Origin: Auanema rhodensis
Lineage: Eukaryota > Nematoda > Chromadorea > Rhabditida > Rhabditidae
Assembly (NCBI GenBank): GCA_964057225.1
Contig: OZ059896.1
Span: 16,690,501-16,754,500, forward strand
Reading direction: 5' to 3'
Length of the DNA stretch: 64,000 nucleotides
Both the position numbers and the translations under genes were made by a program. Positions 9,752-24,100 of the stretch are shown here, piece by piece (the stretch's first letter is position 1; every line of letters begins with the position of its first letter). The notes under the pieces were generated by a model. It had not been told where the DNA came from and did not search any database. It saw only the letters and a list, made by a program, of their open reading frames with translations.

Positions 9752-11393
9752 ATGAACAAGGAAGAAGATAATATGACAACTATAGAATCGAATATAACTT
9801 CCAATCAGAATAATAAAATTGTGATAGCTTTATCAGAAAGACTAATATGTAGCTTTTTTCATATAACTGTAAGTTTAAATATATAAAACCTATTATATAA
9901 GATGTATAATTAACATTGAATTATAAATTAACTGTTTTAGATTCCCTTAATTGGTATCATAGTCACAGGGTTGATTGTGTTTTCCATATTTCGTTCCAAA
10001 TCAAAAATATCTCCATTCAATATTATATGTGTTTCTAAATCGGTTATTAACCTTTATGTATGCTGCTCATTTCTCTTTTTCCAAGCTCCAATGACACTTG
10101 GGTATGTTCGTAATTCTCTTAGGTCAACTGGAAATATATATTATAGAAATTTTATTTATGATAATTTTCTTTTAAATGATATTATATCTGCTATTCAAAA
10201 TAATTTCTATACTTATCTTCAATATGTCAATGTGGTTTTAGCTTTGAATCGTTTTACAGCCATTTTTTTTCCAACAATGTATAGTAGAATCTTTACAACA
10301 AAAACTGTTTTTATATTATTATCTATTGGACTTTTGGAAAGAATTAAGAATACATACGATCATTTTGCTTGTAATAATTAATTTATTATACTATATATAT
10401 TAATTATTATTTATTTTAAGATGAATGTATGTTTGTATATAATGGAGCAACTATGCAGTGGCAATTACTTGAAAATATTCCTGTCGGATGCAAAGAATGG
10501 TCAACCTTACTACCATTAAATCTTAGCTTCTCATTCTTTGTTGCTAGCTTAACACTAAATATTCCTACATTCATACGAGTATTTCTATTTTATGTATGTT
10601 TATGATATCATGATAAATTATCAAAAATTATATTTTAGATAATGCAACAGGGCACCACTCAAGGAGGATCAGTTGGTAAAAATAGTAAGCTATTCCTTCA
10701 GGTAATAACAAACCTTTTTCTGATTTTTATCATGTACTCAAATAACTATATTTCAATTAATTCTCTATTCAGACTGTTTTACAAGATTTCACATTCACAA
10801 TGGATATGATATTCATGAATTATTTAAGTGACATGTCTGATAATACTTTATGGTCTTTCTTTTGCTATACTATATCTGGTACACTTGTTCATGTACTTGA
10901 TGGGTAAATAATATATATATCTTCTTTCAATAAATACGTGGCCATACAATTCCTTGTCAAAAAATTCAAAAAAAAAAAAAAAAAACAGTTGAAAGAGAAA
11001 AAAAATTGAATATATTGTCTCCCCCTCCCTCGATCTTGATCACTTTCTCTCATCTCATTTCCAAATTTTTATTCCGTTCCTGAAAAATAATTTAGATTTA
11101 GAATCAAAAATATATTTTTAATTTTTTTAAATTCTAGTCGATGGCCACATATTTGTTGACACATCTAATATTATCATTATTATAAGATGTTTAAGAACTT
11201 TTTTCATTTTTTATGTTTTCAGAATACTAACTTTGATTTTTCAACCATGGATAGTATCTCCAATTTGCAAATCCAAACGATCAGAACAAAGAGCAACAAT
11301 AATTAAAGTAATAACTTGATTTTAATTTTATGAATAGTTATAAAATGTTTTTTTAATTTTATGATTTTTTTTCAGAGCACTTCAACTCAATAG
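9752..11393 (+). CDS. srx-like serpentine chemoreceptor (copy b), complete
   Basis: Eight exons: 9752-9868, 9941-10101, 10147-10370, 10421-10593, 10639-10701, 10773-10903, 11223-11307 and 11376-11393. Phases close to 323 aa. It has the same family marks as its neighbour: APMTLG, ALNRFTAIFFP, and loop cysteines around QWQLLENIPVGC. The N terminus is longer, with an N-glycosylation sequon (NITS). The 224-base exon 3 corresponds to exons 3 plus 4 of copy a (166 + 58), so one intron differs. The intron at 10904-11222 is unusually long (319 bases) for this locus. If the last intron is not spliced, translation ends four codons after base 11307 instead (VIT then TGA), with little effect on the receptor core. 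Confidence 0.8.
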
Positions 11394-12879
11394 ACAGAAG
11401 TAAGAAGTTATTCTATGTTTAGTCTTAAAATAGAAGAAATATTCTCTTTTCTCTTAATTATATACAAGATTACATTAAAATAAAATAGGAATTTTCTCTT
11501 TTACGGTTTTTATTAAGAATAGAAAAAGTCTTCTACATTTTCAATTTCAATTTAATTATTTTAAAAAAAGTATATCGACATCATATAAGATACACAATTG
11601 TTCAGATATTGTTATAATTATGGATTACATACATATAACATATTATGTATTATATAGTTTAAATATATATATATTTGTTTAATATATAATTTATAATAAT
11701 AAATAATATTTAATTAATGATTAATATAAATAAATAAATAATATATACTATATATACATTGTATATTCAGTTAAACAGTTAAATTACGATTATTCTAGAT
11801 TAGTTTTTTTCCTTTGTTTTTTTTGTCACAACAGATGACAGATACTATGGTATGAATATCTAATTTTTATAGTTTAAGTTATAAAAAGAAAGAGTTTTGA
11901 CTGAAAACAGGTTATAAAATTTGAAAAAAAAAACTGAAAACAAATTATTGAATTTTTTTTGTCCAAAAAAGTTGAATTCTAATCATTGAAATAATATGTT
12001 CATTGAGATTATTAAACTAAACACGAATAAATAAAAATATATAATTAGAGTTATAGAATATTTAATATATTTAAAAGAATATAAATAATAATAAATTAAA
12101 TTTTAAAATATTTAATTAAATTCTAAAAAACGAAAATGTTATTTTCAAATCTTCAATTTGTTATTATATTTTTTTCAAATATCTTGTTTAACAATACATA
12201 ATTCTGTACATAATGATGTATACACGTCATCTTATCTATTTTACATTTGTGATTAATTAAAATTATCAATAAAAATTTATATAAAAATAAATTTAAAAAA
12301 ATAATTTTTTCTTTTTAAAAGTAGTAAAATATTTTCTAAACGCTAAAACTTTTTTTTATTGAGTTTGTTAAAATAGAGCATTTTCCTTATTTTAAAGATC
12401 TTCTGCACTATTGTTTTCTTTCGATAAGAAGATCATTCTTATCATCTTTTGGACAAGAAAGATAGTTTAGTTTTGGTTTGCAAGATTCATAAGGAAGAAT
12501 ACTACTTTGAACAATAGAATATGGAATAGAGAAATGTAAGGAAATATAAAGAGAGAACAGATAGATAGAAAGGAAGAGTCGAGTGTTAAGATCTAACATC
12601 ACTTTAATCAATCAATTGACTTGATAATCAGTTGAATTCATTATATTTATAAATCATTAGCAGCTTATTTCTATCTATATCATAATTGTCATTATAATAG
12701 ATCTCAATTATTTTACAAATTGAATTTGGAATTTTTAAAATTTAAACGAAATCTTTCTAATTTCTTTTTGGAAATTTCAATTATCGTTCAATATGTAAAG
12801 ATATTCATAAATATCACATAGTTTATTGCCGTTTTTATCATTTTGTAAATAATTTTACCATTTTAGAAAAAAAAAAACT
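11394..12879. other. Intergenic, very AT-rich
   Basis: About 1.5 kb of very AT-rich sequence with TATA-type simple runs around 11640-11760. A minus-strand open frame at 12408-12611 has a hydrophobic start but no splice partners and no motif; I do not count it as a gene. CCATTTTAG ending at 12866 precedes the CDF gene start and could accept a spliced leader. Confidence 0.4.
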
Positions 12880-14735
12880 ATGAGCGAAAAAGATACGTTA
12901 ATTAATGATAAAAATTCGGAAAATAGTAAAAATAAATTAAAATACTATTCAAATGATAAAGTTGGCTGTATTGCTCGGCGGAAACGTTCTAAATTGCTGA
13001 ACAAGGTTAGTAATTCATAACTGATATCTAATAATAAAATTTTAATATATAGTATATCGAGGAAAAGGAATCTTTAGAAAAGCATTATGAGCTAGATAAG
13101 TTGTTACTGCAAGGTCAGATGCTCGAAGATCCTACGGTATTTCTAATACAATAAAAATTTCAGCATTATTTAAAACTTGAAATGTTTGTAGGAAGAACGT
13201 AGGCCTGATCGAATACTAGCTAAAATTGCCTTAATTCTAAATTGTTTTCTTTTGGTTGTTAATCTAGGTGCATCAGTTATTTCGGGATCTTTAGCTATTA
13301 TCAGGTAAAAAAAGAAATAAAAATGTAAAGAAATCATTATGTATTCTCTGTTATTTAGTACATTTGTTGATGCGTTTATGGATATTACTAGTAGTGCTAT
13401 TATTGCTTTATGTCTTGGACTTATTCATAGAACTAATGCTTATAAATATCCTCGTGGCCGTGCTAAGTAAGCTGACTTGATATTCAATATGATACAACTA
13501 CGATAAAACTTTAGATTAGAAGTAGTGGGAGTTATGTTTTGCTCAGTTATTATGGGTTTCTCTAATATGGTTCTGTTCTTAACAGCTATTCGCAGTATAA
13601 TAGATGGAGGAGGTGTAAGTTGGTATTTGTTTGAGAAGATTTGAAAATTTTTATTTTATTAGGAAGAAGAAGTCAATTTTATTGTTCTTGCCATTATGCT
13701 TGGTGGATCATTTCTTAAAGGAGTCATGATGATCGCATGCTATAAACGAGGAACACCATCTTCTCTTGTAATTAAATCAATTTGAAACAATAATAATCTG
13801 TAAGAATCATATCATAGGTATTAGCTATGGATATGAGAAATGATACTGCAACAGCTCTGGTAGCTACTGCATGTGCCTTCATTGGCGCTAACTATTGGAA
13901 GTACGCTGATCCAGTTGGAGCAATTATTGTCTGGTAAGTGATTGAAACGCAAATGTTCTTCATGAGTATTGAATAACAATTCAGAATTCAATTATTATTA
14001 AGTTAATTATATATATATATATATATATTTCATTTCAGTGGTCTGATATCCATAAGTTGGTTCCGTCATGCTTTAGAGAATGTACCACAATTGGTTGGCA
14101 TACGTGCAGACAAAGAGAACATGAGTCGAATTCTCAAAGTTGCTATTGAACATGATGAAAGAATTAGGTATTTTATGCATAAATTGAGAAATATTCTTGA
14201 AAATACTTTTTTTTCAACTTTTTCTAGTTTTTTTCACTTGTTTTGGTTTTTGGTTCAGAAAAAAAAAGAAAGACAACTGATCATTTAGCTTCAAATATAC
14301 GAAAACATAATCAACCAGGCACGTGTAAAACATGCTCGGTTCATATTTAACCATACAGTAGTCTATTATATTATATTATTTATAATTATAACAATATCTC
14401 TGAAAACCTAATATTAGATTTTTTTTGAGATCGCAAATTTCAGAGGCATTGACTATATTCAAGTATATCATACAGGCGCAACAACAATTGTTGAACTTCA
14501 CATAATAATGGATGAAAATTTACCATTAAAGGTTTGTAAGACTTCTAGTTTTGTTTTTGTTTTGAATTATAAATTATTTTCTATGACATGAAATGAATTT
14601 TTATAATATTTCCAGGTAACTCATGACATATCACATCCATTGGAAAGGAAATTAATGAAACTTCCATTTGTGGAACGTGCTTTTGTACATTGTGATTATC
14701 GTGCTGATGGTGAAGGAGATGATTTTTTAATTTAA
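12880..14735 (+). CDS. Cation diffusion facilitator, Mn-type, complete
   Basis: CDF transporters exchange a divalent metal for protons and move it out of the cytosol. Ten exons: 12880-13005, 13053-13136, 13192-13304, 13359-13466, 13515-13614, 13663-13767, 13818-13933, 14039-14167, 14444-14531 and 14616-14735, closing in phase to 362 aa. The cytosolic N terminus (about 72 residues, basic, with LEKHYELDKLL) is followed by six membrane segments. The metal-site motifs are DAFMD in TM2 (about residues 112-116) and DMRND in TM5 (about 217-221). DxxxD in both helices is the Mn-CDF pattern, whereas Zn-CDFs have HxxxD. YPRGRAKLEVVGV in the TM2-TM3 loop is family-typical. The C-terminal cytosolic domain starts near residue 245. 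The gene faces the chloride channel gene tail to tail, 211 bases apart. Confidence 0.88.
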
Positions 14736-14946
14736 AAAATAATACTGGTAATATGAATAATATTGATTAATCCCATTTATTCATTATTGAGATAAGATAC
14801 AACAACTAAATTATACAACAAAAGTATAATTATTTATACAAACAGTTATGTTGTTATAAAAAAAAATTAACTAAATATATAGTAGTATTAGTAGATATTT
14901 ATTATACTAATATAGTAAAGCTTATTTAGTTTGATGCGCCTATGTC
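14736..14946. other. Convergent 3' spacer
   Basis: The 211 bases between two converging stop codons must hold both 3' ends. No canonical AATAAA is obvious on the plus strand. Confidence 0.4.
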
Positions 14947-17900
14947 TTAGTCTCTAGTCACTAGTACTCGTGTTTCAGATTCTCTATAAACAAAAACAAT
15001 ATTATGATAAGATCATAGTTTATATTTATAGTCAATATAAAGTTAATAAAAATTTCTATTTGGAAACCTTATTGATGATTAAAAAATGAATTTCAATCAA
15101 ACCTTGGCGATGTATTGTTATCTGATTCTCTAGGTTGATGATGAGCCATGTGGTCTAATGGTATCACACCTTTCAGGTAAATATGATTCAATGCTTCTCG
15201 TAACTATAATTTTATAGTTATTATAATAATATATTTGAAATATATAGTTATATTGAAGTAAATGATACCTCCTTAACTGATACAACTCCAACAAGACGTC
15301 CACGCTCAGTTACATATGCATGATTCAGAGCAAGCAATGAGAATAGTGTATGAACCTAAAATCATAATATATAACTTATTCTATGTTATATCTACAATTT
15401 ACTTAATCTTATATTATATATTTTTTTCTTTTCACTACAAACCTTGTATAAAGATGTGTTTCTTATCAGTTGGAATGGAGCTGAATCAATTGCAAATTCA
15501 TCCAAATTAATTTTTGTAGCCAGCACAGAAGCTTGATGAGCAAGGTCAGACTATAAAACTATATAATAGTTTGCAATGTAATCAAATATATTTTATAAAA
15601 TGGAAGGACCAAACTACAATTATGTATAATTTTACATCTTCATCCCATCATTTATATTATTATCAAAGTTTTTTTTTGGTTAGATGATAGCATGATTACA
15701 AATTTCATTCTCATCTTCACTCTATAGAATTATTTAAGATCTAAAAATGCTTTTCACTATCAGACTACAAGTCAAAGTATAAGATTCTATGTTTTTTTTG
15801 TTCTTTTCTGTTGAGAAGCTTAAAGTATTTGCTAATACATGATTAAAAATTATGAAATTTCTTCTAAAAAAAACTTTAAAATCTTAAGTAAATCAAATTA
15901 GTTTTTAAGCTGATTTTTCTTTATTCATTTCATATCTACTTTTTTTTCATTTTTTCTTTCTCTCTCCCCCCTCTCTCTCCCTCTTATTTTTATGTCTTAG
16001 ATCTTCTTATGATTTTCTTCCATAGTTGGTGCTTTATACGCGGGTCAACCCTCTGAAGATTTTCTTAACCTTCTTATACACTGCAATTTATCAACATTCT
16101 CTGGGATTCCCCGCATTCTTTTAATCTTTTCAATATAATGCTTGATTACCGCCTCTGGCATTTCTGTTGTAAATGGTAGGGACACAACGTCTTCATGCAG
16201 AGGTGATTGAGCCAACAAAGTATTTCCTCGGTCAGCAATCAGACTTCCTTGCGTCAGATTTCGTTCCATTTGCTCAGTACGTCGTCTGAAACATCAATGA
16301 AATTACATTCTCTTTGTTAGAAATACCTATTCAATGTCATGAATGTTTCACTAACGGATGCTCTCTTCTTACTGAAGGAAGCTCGTTTCCCAAGTTTTTG
16401 ATTCAGAAGGAATGTTAAATATCGTCTACCTACACTACCTAACAGATGCATTGAATCTATAACATTAAAATATACTTATTGAGTTAAGCAAAAAACCTTA
16501 CATCTATCTGTAACAACAGGGAAAGCTCTCAAATTTGGTGCAAGTAACAATAACTCATGTAAATCACGATATGTCATATCACTTGAAATATAAATGACAT
16601 CTCGAACCATAACGTTATCAACTTTCATTGTATGTACACTAAAAGTTAAAACATAAGTTTTAAAAATATTGGCTTTACTATTCAAAACCTGATTCTACTG
16701 GGTGGTAGTTCTGTTAAGTATGGATAATTATTAATTGTAATTAAACTTTCATAAAATGATGGTTGTAAGAAGCTAGCAAGAGCATTTCCAACCATAAGAG
16801 CAATCTAGAATTTGAAATAAAATATTACAAATATTAAATATTACTTACTAATACTGGTAACAAGCCGCATAGTTGGCCGGTAGTCTCACAGACAATCAAA
16901 GCAACAGATAATGATCGAGTAACTGAGCCAGTAAAAGATGCAGCTCCTGAAGATAATTAGATTTCTTTTTGAAATAATATAAATATAATTTTCAATTTTG
17001 TTTGTAATCAACCGCTTCAGATCTGAAATTTCTAAGAAATAAAATATTACATCGTATTCGATGTACGTCAACTTTACGTCAGAGAAGCGTGGGATAATAT
17101 ACAAATTTTTCGACATTAGACCAGAAAACATGCTTTCACCCATTATGTGTAAAGTTTAATTTTATAATTTCAAAAAGCTTTTATTTCAATTTTCCTCCCT
17201 CATTGTTATTTAAACACTCACCGACAACAGCATATAATCCTGGATATATTAAAGGACCACCAAGACCACGAATTCCTTCTGGGAATATATTAGCAACAAA
17301 CTAAAATTTTGAATCTCAAATAAAGTTTTTTTGATACACTTATACTTCTCCTAACAATCGTCCTCCACTGGCTCCAACAACAAATGCTGGAACAAATATA
17401 CCAGCTGGATAATAAAGTGATACGAATAAGGATAGAACTAGGTACTGAAATAATAATTAATGATTGATTAAACTTTAGTTTCATAGGTGTTTCAATCAAT
17501 TAAAGAGATATTTCAATATCCATTATGATATAAGTTTTCTTTGACTAACATATGTTATGCCATATATAGCAACACTGTATAAAGGATTCTCAGTTCCGGT
17601 CGTCCAATGTGACATGATTGTATCTGGACAGCTGATACTGCTATTGCGAATTGAAAAAGTACAGTTTGATATGAAATCAGCCAAGGTCTCACGGAAAACA
17701 TACTATAAGAAAAATATTTTTAATGCTTAAATTAGTTATATGTATAATTATGTAAGATATACATATATGCTTACTCACCTGACCGGCAATGTAACGTCCG
17801 CTCCAGTCTGGGAATGTTAATAATGCAAAAAATCCAGCCATTAATATCGAAAACGCTACAGGACTAAAAACATTCAGATGATGAGGGTCATCTCAAACAA

Positions 17901-19361
17901 CTCTGACCGTTTTCCAAAAAATTTCTGATATATTCTATTCTTTTTTCTAAATAAAGCAATTTGACGATGAATCCATATCCATAAAGCTCCAGCGAGGCCG
18001 GATACAATTCTGAATAAGTAAACAATCTATGTTGCTATGTTTAATCAAAAACACAGTTTTCAATGTGTTTTTTTCCAAACATTACCCTATTACTACGAAA
18101 AGTGGCAATTCCTCAATCACAAAAACTTCATTTGGAAAGCTTGTTTGGTAGTATGCCACAATGGTTCCAACTAAATAAACTTGTAAAGATCAGGAACAAA
18201 ATGTTTTTTTTCTGCCAAAATGCCTCAGAATAATCTGATAAGTAAAAAAACAAGTCGTACCCATATGTGTTGGAACCATGGTATTTATTGCAAATCGGAA
18301 GATTAGAGCAGCACAGGTTGTTGCAAAAAACTGTCTCCAATAATTTTTGACGGCGAAATATTTAGAAGTTGATTCAATTCCGTATAATACCGCTAAATTT
18401 CGAATTATATTTATAAAAATGATTCCGAATCATGTACCTCCTGCAGGAGATGAGAAAGTACAAGCAATTCCTACAGCACATCCTGTGCTTAATAATTCCA
18501 TTTTTCTGCCTTCATTAGTGAAGAAATCATTAAAATGACAGTCCCTGGTTGCTTTACGAAGTAATTCAGCTACTATTGCTCCAATATGTACAAATGGTCC
18601 CTAATGTGAGCCAGATGATAAGAGAATTATTTGTTTGTTAGCAAGGGAAAACCTCTTTTCCGGTCGGCATTCCAGTTCCCAGAGCTATGGTTAAGCCAAC
18701 ACACTTTGCTATCAAAGTACGCAAAGAAAGATAGTTTTTCAATGTAAATCCTTGAATAATTACTTTCATTTCAGGAATACCCGAACCTATAACATGGATG
18801 AATATATACTTATATATCAACAAATAGATTATATTAAGATCACGATTGTCATACCAACTGCCTGTTTTGAAACTAAATAGCAAAAGCCTGATGCCAAGCC
18901 AACAGATGACGAGATGAATGTCACCCAGCACAAGCAAGCAACAGGATCACTGAACTGTTTTCCGAAAAGATAAAACATTTTTCGATCTAAAAATAGACAG
19001 AAAATAAGAAGAAAATTTGAATAATAATGATATTCATCATCAGCTTTTCAGCTTAAAGCCTTACAATGTAAAATATATTCTAAGACTACATCCATAAAAA
19101 TTGAAATGAAGACTGTAATGAGTGCTAGAGCAGCACTCAATATCCAATCCTCGAAGAAAAAATGCATAAAGTTATAATAATGTCCTTAAAGATAAATTAA
19201 TTATTCGAATTAATAGCAATAGAATTACTGTATACGAATTCTAATATGGTTTCTCCGGCTAAACGACGCTCGTCGCTGTAAACACCCCGTTTAGGTTGTG
19301 TTTCAGCTCTTCCATTTTCATAAAGTTCCGGAGAATCTATTATCAAAGTTTCAGATTCCAT
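14947..19361 (-). CDS. ClC-type voltage-gated chloride channel (ClC-1/2 class)
   Basis: About 820 aa in 21 exons. 5' to 3': 19361-19229, 19184-19065, 18986-18855, 18786-18653, 18600-18438, 18392-18261, 18170-18086, 18009-17908, 17863-17779, 17702-17550, 17444-17346, 17300-17222, 16946-16849, 16804-16689, 16638-16502, 16456-16327, 16285 to about 16045, 15550-15443, 15355-15269, 15203-15103, 14983-14947. All three chloride-path signatures are present: [16 protein letters not shown] (with the gating glutamate) and [27 protein letters not shown] marks the plasma-membrane channel class, not the H+/Cl- exchangers. Two CBS domains follow ([10 protein letters not shown] and [15 protein letters not shown]). 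One junction is unsolved: exon 17 runs to an in-frame TGA at 16045-16047, and its spliced form must leave at an earlier phase-0 donor (for example GCG|GTAATC near 16139) to join exon 18. Either a truncated isoform lacking CBS2 exists or my exon 17 end is wrong. Confidence 0.9.
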
Positions 19362-21150
19362 CCTACCTACAAATATTTTTATTTATTAGAATTTGTATAA
19401 AAAGAAAAAGAAAGTATTGAAACATGTATTGGAAAGATCTGTATGTACTTATACAAAAAGGAAAAAAAAAGATATCTGATCGTGCGCAAATTAAAGAGAT
19501 GAAAAATCAAGTTTAGAATTAGAAAAGTTCAGACAGAAATTATAGCAGAAACAAAAATATATATACACCTAATATGATCCTATATTTTGACTACATTAAA
19601 AGAAAAAAATGTAAAAAAAACAATAATTGAAGTGATTAACATTACATAATCGGATCTTTTGTCATGAGAACATAGATAGGTAGTTTCATGTAACTGGTGT
19701 ACATGATAGAAGAGGTGCAAGTTCATTCAATTCAACAAGTGATGTGAATGAGAATTAAAAGAATAGCGATGAGATGAAATTCTTTTTATTTTGGAAAAGG
19801 GACTGATTATCATGTATCACATGAATTCATCACACTATATATGTATGCATGATAGTTGAACTTTTGTCGGTAGTCAACGAACGATGGACAACCAAGCCGA
19901 TGAAAGTGGACGATCATCAACCTGTTTCCTATCAAATAGTTATAAGGAGCTACCGGAAATGATAAAAATAGATTTTGATATATGGAAGTGAACATGACGG
20001 TGATGCTGATGATGATGATGATGGTGAAGGAAAACTTTTTCATTTATATACATATATGTACATATAAGTAGATAGAAGATGCGTATAGATTGTTCATATT
20101 GATAATCTGTGTATATACTTCTTCTCGTACCTCTTCTCATTTGAAAAATTTCCTATTTCATTAATCTTTCATATTATCGGTATAATTTTAAGTATAATAA
20201 CCATATTATAAGCTATCTTGATCTTGACAAAAAAACGTATTTGTATAGAAACTTTGGGTTTTATTGGTTATAAGCTAGAGGAACAAATATTATAATTTCT
20301 ATTTTATATCTTATTTCATGTGACATTTTGAATTAAAATTGTAAACAAATAAACAGAGTATGTAATCTATTTTATTCTATCTATTATTCATTTTCTTTTT
20401 TTTTTATAAAAAAATGACAACTTTCCCGTTTTAAATCGACATGATAGAAGATGCTCGTTGTTGATTTTTCTAGTGTATGAGCATAGAAAAATAATTGAAA
20501 AGGCTAAAAAGTGATCCTAGGAATGCATATAATCGATTTGAAGAAAAATAAAACAAGAATATAACAAGAATATATGAAAAAAAAACAAAATAAAAATGGT
20601 AAATATGATTAATCAATCTAGATGTGTGTAATATACTAATAGAAAACCTTTTTTCAAGTACATGGAGATAGCAATGTTCTGAACGAAAATATCCAAATGA
20701 TTCAGTTGCTTTGGCTATTACCAAAAAGATTCGAAACATTGATGTCATTTGATGTTTCTCGACTCATATTTAGGCCTGACGTTCATCTCAAAAATCGATT
20801 CAGAATCTATCGTTGAAACCATAGAGAGGAGAAAGAACATCCTGTTTCACACTTACATACGCACACATACAGACATACTACATACTATCTTTCAGAAAAT
20901 TGACCTCCAAAATACTAAAAAAGGCAAGAGAAATGATCTATTTGTTAATTTAAAAATAGATATAGATGAGATAAAATAGAGGAAAATTAATTGAATATAT
21001 TTATGAAATATGGAAGTGGGAGAAGGTGGGGGGGGGGGTTGGAGGGGAGATAAGAGAAAGAGGAAGAACTTGAATATGATGATGATAATGATGATGATGA
21101 TTAGGAGAATAATGTTTTTAAATGATAATATTCAATATGATAAAAATAAA
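19362..21150. other. Intergenic between ClC and SLC41 genes
   Basis: Promoter side of the channel gene and 3' side of the SLC41 gene, 1.8 kb. It holds a ten-G run at about 21029-21038 and ATG/GAT-rich simple sequence near 20000-20030 and 21075-21100. I see no gene; the several short open frames are low complexity. Confidence 0.4.
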
Positions 21151-24100
21151 TTAATGTTGTTCTAGTGTTGGAATATTAACATTAAAATATTTGACAAGAA
21201 TCGTAAATGATGTTATAAGTAAGACAGCTCCAATCAAATCACCAATAGCTGTTAGAATAGGTATGGCGGAGTTATCAGGATCTATACGCATCTTCCACAT
21301 GGCGCGAACGACGAACTGGCAGAGGTAAAGCAAGAATGAAACCTATAACAAATGAATGTTTCAATGATGTTTTAGCCATTCAATCATCATTTTTAATCTT
21401 TTTTTTCAACTTTTTCTGTACTTAATCCAACTTTTTTTGATGAAAATTATTGTTAAACACATATTAATGTTTAATTAATATCAATTAAAGTAAAAAAAAG
21501 AAGCTTACTTGTATCAGACCAACAAGTAAAAAGGCAATACTGAATGATGGACTATTATCAAATCCGCAACCAATTATAAAAATTATAGAAATGAATAAGA
21601 AATTTCCCGGAACTGATATGGCAATTAGTATTCTCGCAGTTATTGAATCCTCATCTGCAAAAATTTTAGTTTTGGTTATAAATTCTAGATAATTTCTCAT
21701 AATCACTTCAATCTATCGATTAATGAATAGTTTTTCAATATATTTTTCAATATTTTATTGTAATAACTTACTATTTTGTACAAAAGCATGCCAAGGACTA
21801 GCATGAACCCATAGGCTACTTGTTTCTTTGGATTTGTTTTTGCGAGCTCGGTGTAGACCTGTACTTATACGGCTAGCTTGCACTCCAACCAAATTTCCAC
21901 CAACGCCTAAAATAATGAAAAAAATGTTTTAAATAAAAAATAATGTTTCAAAATACCGTTTACAAGTGGTTGAAAAGCTGCTATTGGAGGGAATTTATGC
22001 ATCGAAGATTTCAGAACAAAACCACTTCCAAGCGTAATCAGCATAGCTGCTAGAACGGCCCACCAGCCGTGACGTAAAACCTGAAAAACAAATGGTTTTT
22101 AAAGTTTTTAGGAGAAAATGAGCTCAAAAAGCATAAGGCATAGTTTACAAGCAGGGATGCCATACCTCCGAAGCGAATTGATCTTGAGATGCTCGCAAAG
22201 CGCCCACAATAGCAATTCCATAAAATACAATCAGAATTAAGACCAGTAACCATGTATGTGTATGACGAATATCTAGTAAAAATGTGCCGACAAAAAGCTG
22301 AAATATGAATTTCACAAAACGTTTAAGCATATTGAGTGCAAGATGTACCAGAATTCCAAGAGTTACCACATCTCCAAGAGATGCCGCCACGGGTGTAACG
22401 ATGTTATCAGGATTGATCTGCAAAAGAATAAGAAAAAACTAATATGAAACCAAAATATAAGATAAACATGAATACAGAATAAACGATAAAAAAAAAATAT
22501 GTCTGCATAGCATATAGCTAACCTTATATCTTTTTGAGATTATGACAACCATTATCATGACGGTTCCAAGTAAAAATGCGGCAATTGATGCTGTTGATAC
22601 AGATGAGAGCAACAAACAAACAAAATCATCGAAATCGAACTGAAAGAACAATTTTGATTGTAGATGGATATTTCCATTTTCAAGCAAATTATATGAATAT
22701 ACTTTTTTCTCTCCGAACATAGCAGCTGGTAACACGGATATAGATGATACAACAATAGCTTGACATTGGATTAATGCCAAATTAGCTATGGCTACGGAAA
22801 TTTTCTGTGAACTCGTATCCATAAATCCGAGGTTTGCCTTAAAACATATATTGATATGCTTGAGATGTTAATCTATTGGTTTACAAGAGTTGAAAGCCGA
22901 GACCCTAGCGTCATCTCCAGATTTCCTTTTAATCCCAAAAGGGTAGGTACCAATGTGACAACGTCTGGAATTGACGCAAAGAAGCGCATGGTTTCTGCTT
23001 TTTCCAATAAGAGACCAGCAGCAATCAAGCCTAATCCAGCAGCCAAGAAAGGCAATAAAGCCTGAAAAACATTGAAAATTTCAGATAATATAACACAGAA
23101 CCAATACTATATTATGAATGTTAGATGAATAAAAAAAGATACTAAAAATACCTGAAGGAAGAAAGCTGTCTTGGTTTCATTAGCTTCATGTAGCTGCGGT
23201 GGCTTCTTCATTGTCATCTTCTGAATCGTGACAGCGATTGGAGCAAATATCCACGGCTCACTAGGACTATGTGATAATGTTTGATTTTCTGATGATAAAC
23301 AGCTGAAATTAACAATCAGAAACATTGTATTCAGAAGATAAAAACAACACACACACACACACACACACAAACATACGCATACAAGTCAATAGTATATTGA
23401 TAATAAATTGAAATGATGGGAAATTTAATAATCACTGTGATATATTATAGAATATGAATTGATAATTAATAATAATTTTGTTTATTTTTGGCAAACAATC
23501 AAGAATATCCAAGTGCATTTACGTCATCAACATGTCTGATAAGCGGACATTGTGACGACTTAATACGAATAAATCTATAAGAATATCAGAAAAGACATAG
23601 CTTATCGATAATATGAAAGAAAGGATAAACCACAAATTGATCTTGGCCTTGGTATTTTTCAATCAACTTTTAAAAACTTAAGTCTCTATACACATGTCTC
23701 TATACATATCCATCACACGTATTATTCATTTTGAAATTAACATTCAATACATTCAAATGCATATTTGTTCTTTCAGTTTTTCCATATTTCCTATATAAAA
23801 AAACTTTATCTTGCCAACTTTAGTCTCATTACTGAGAAAAAAAAGATCAAAAAATCATAATTTTTATATATAAGAGTAGATAAGACTATTTGACGACAAT
23901 TTTTTTGAATCATAGCTCTATTTTTCTATGTTTGAACATAGAAAATCATCAAAAAAATCAATATGAGAGAAATGAACTATTTGGGCAAGGTTATTCAGTT
24001 CAAATAGAAAATTATTTTGGAAAAATCGATTATAAGTGATTCTTTTCAAAATTTTTATTACGTTTTCAAATGCATTTATTTGCATGATATTGAGGTATAA

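Noticed and set aside
12408-12611. Short secreted peptide gene on the minus strand
   Set aside because: Hydrophobic start but no conserved features, no introns and no context; AT-rich chance frame is more likely.
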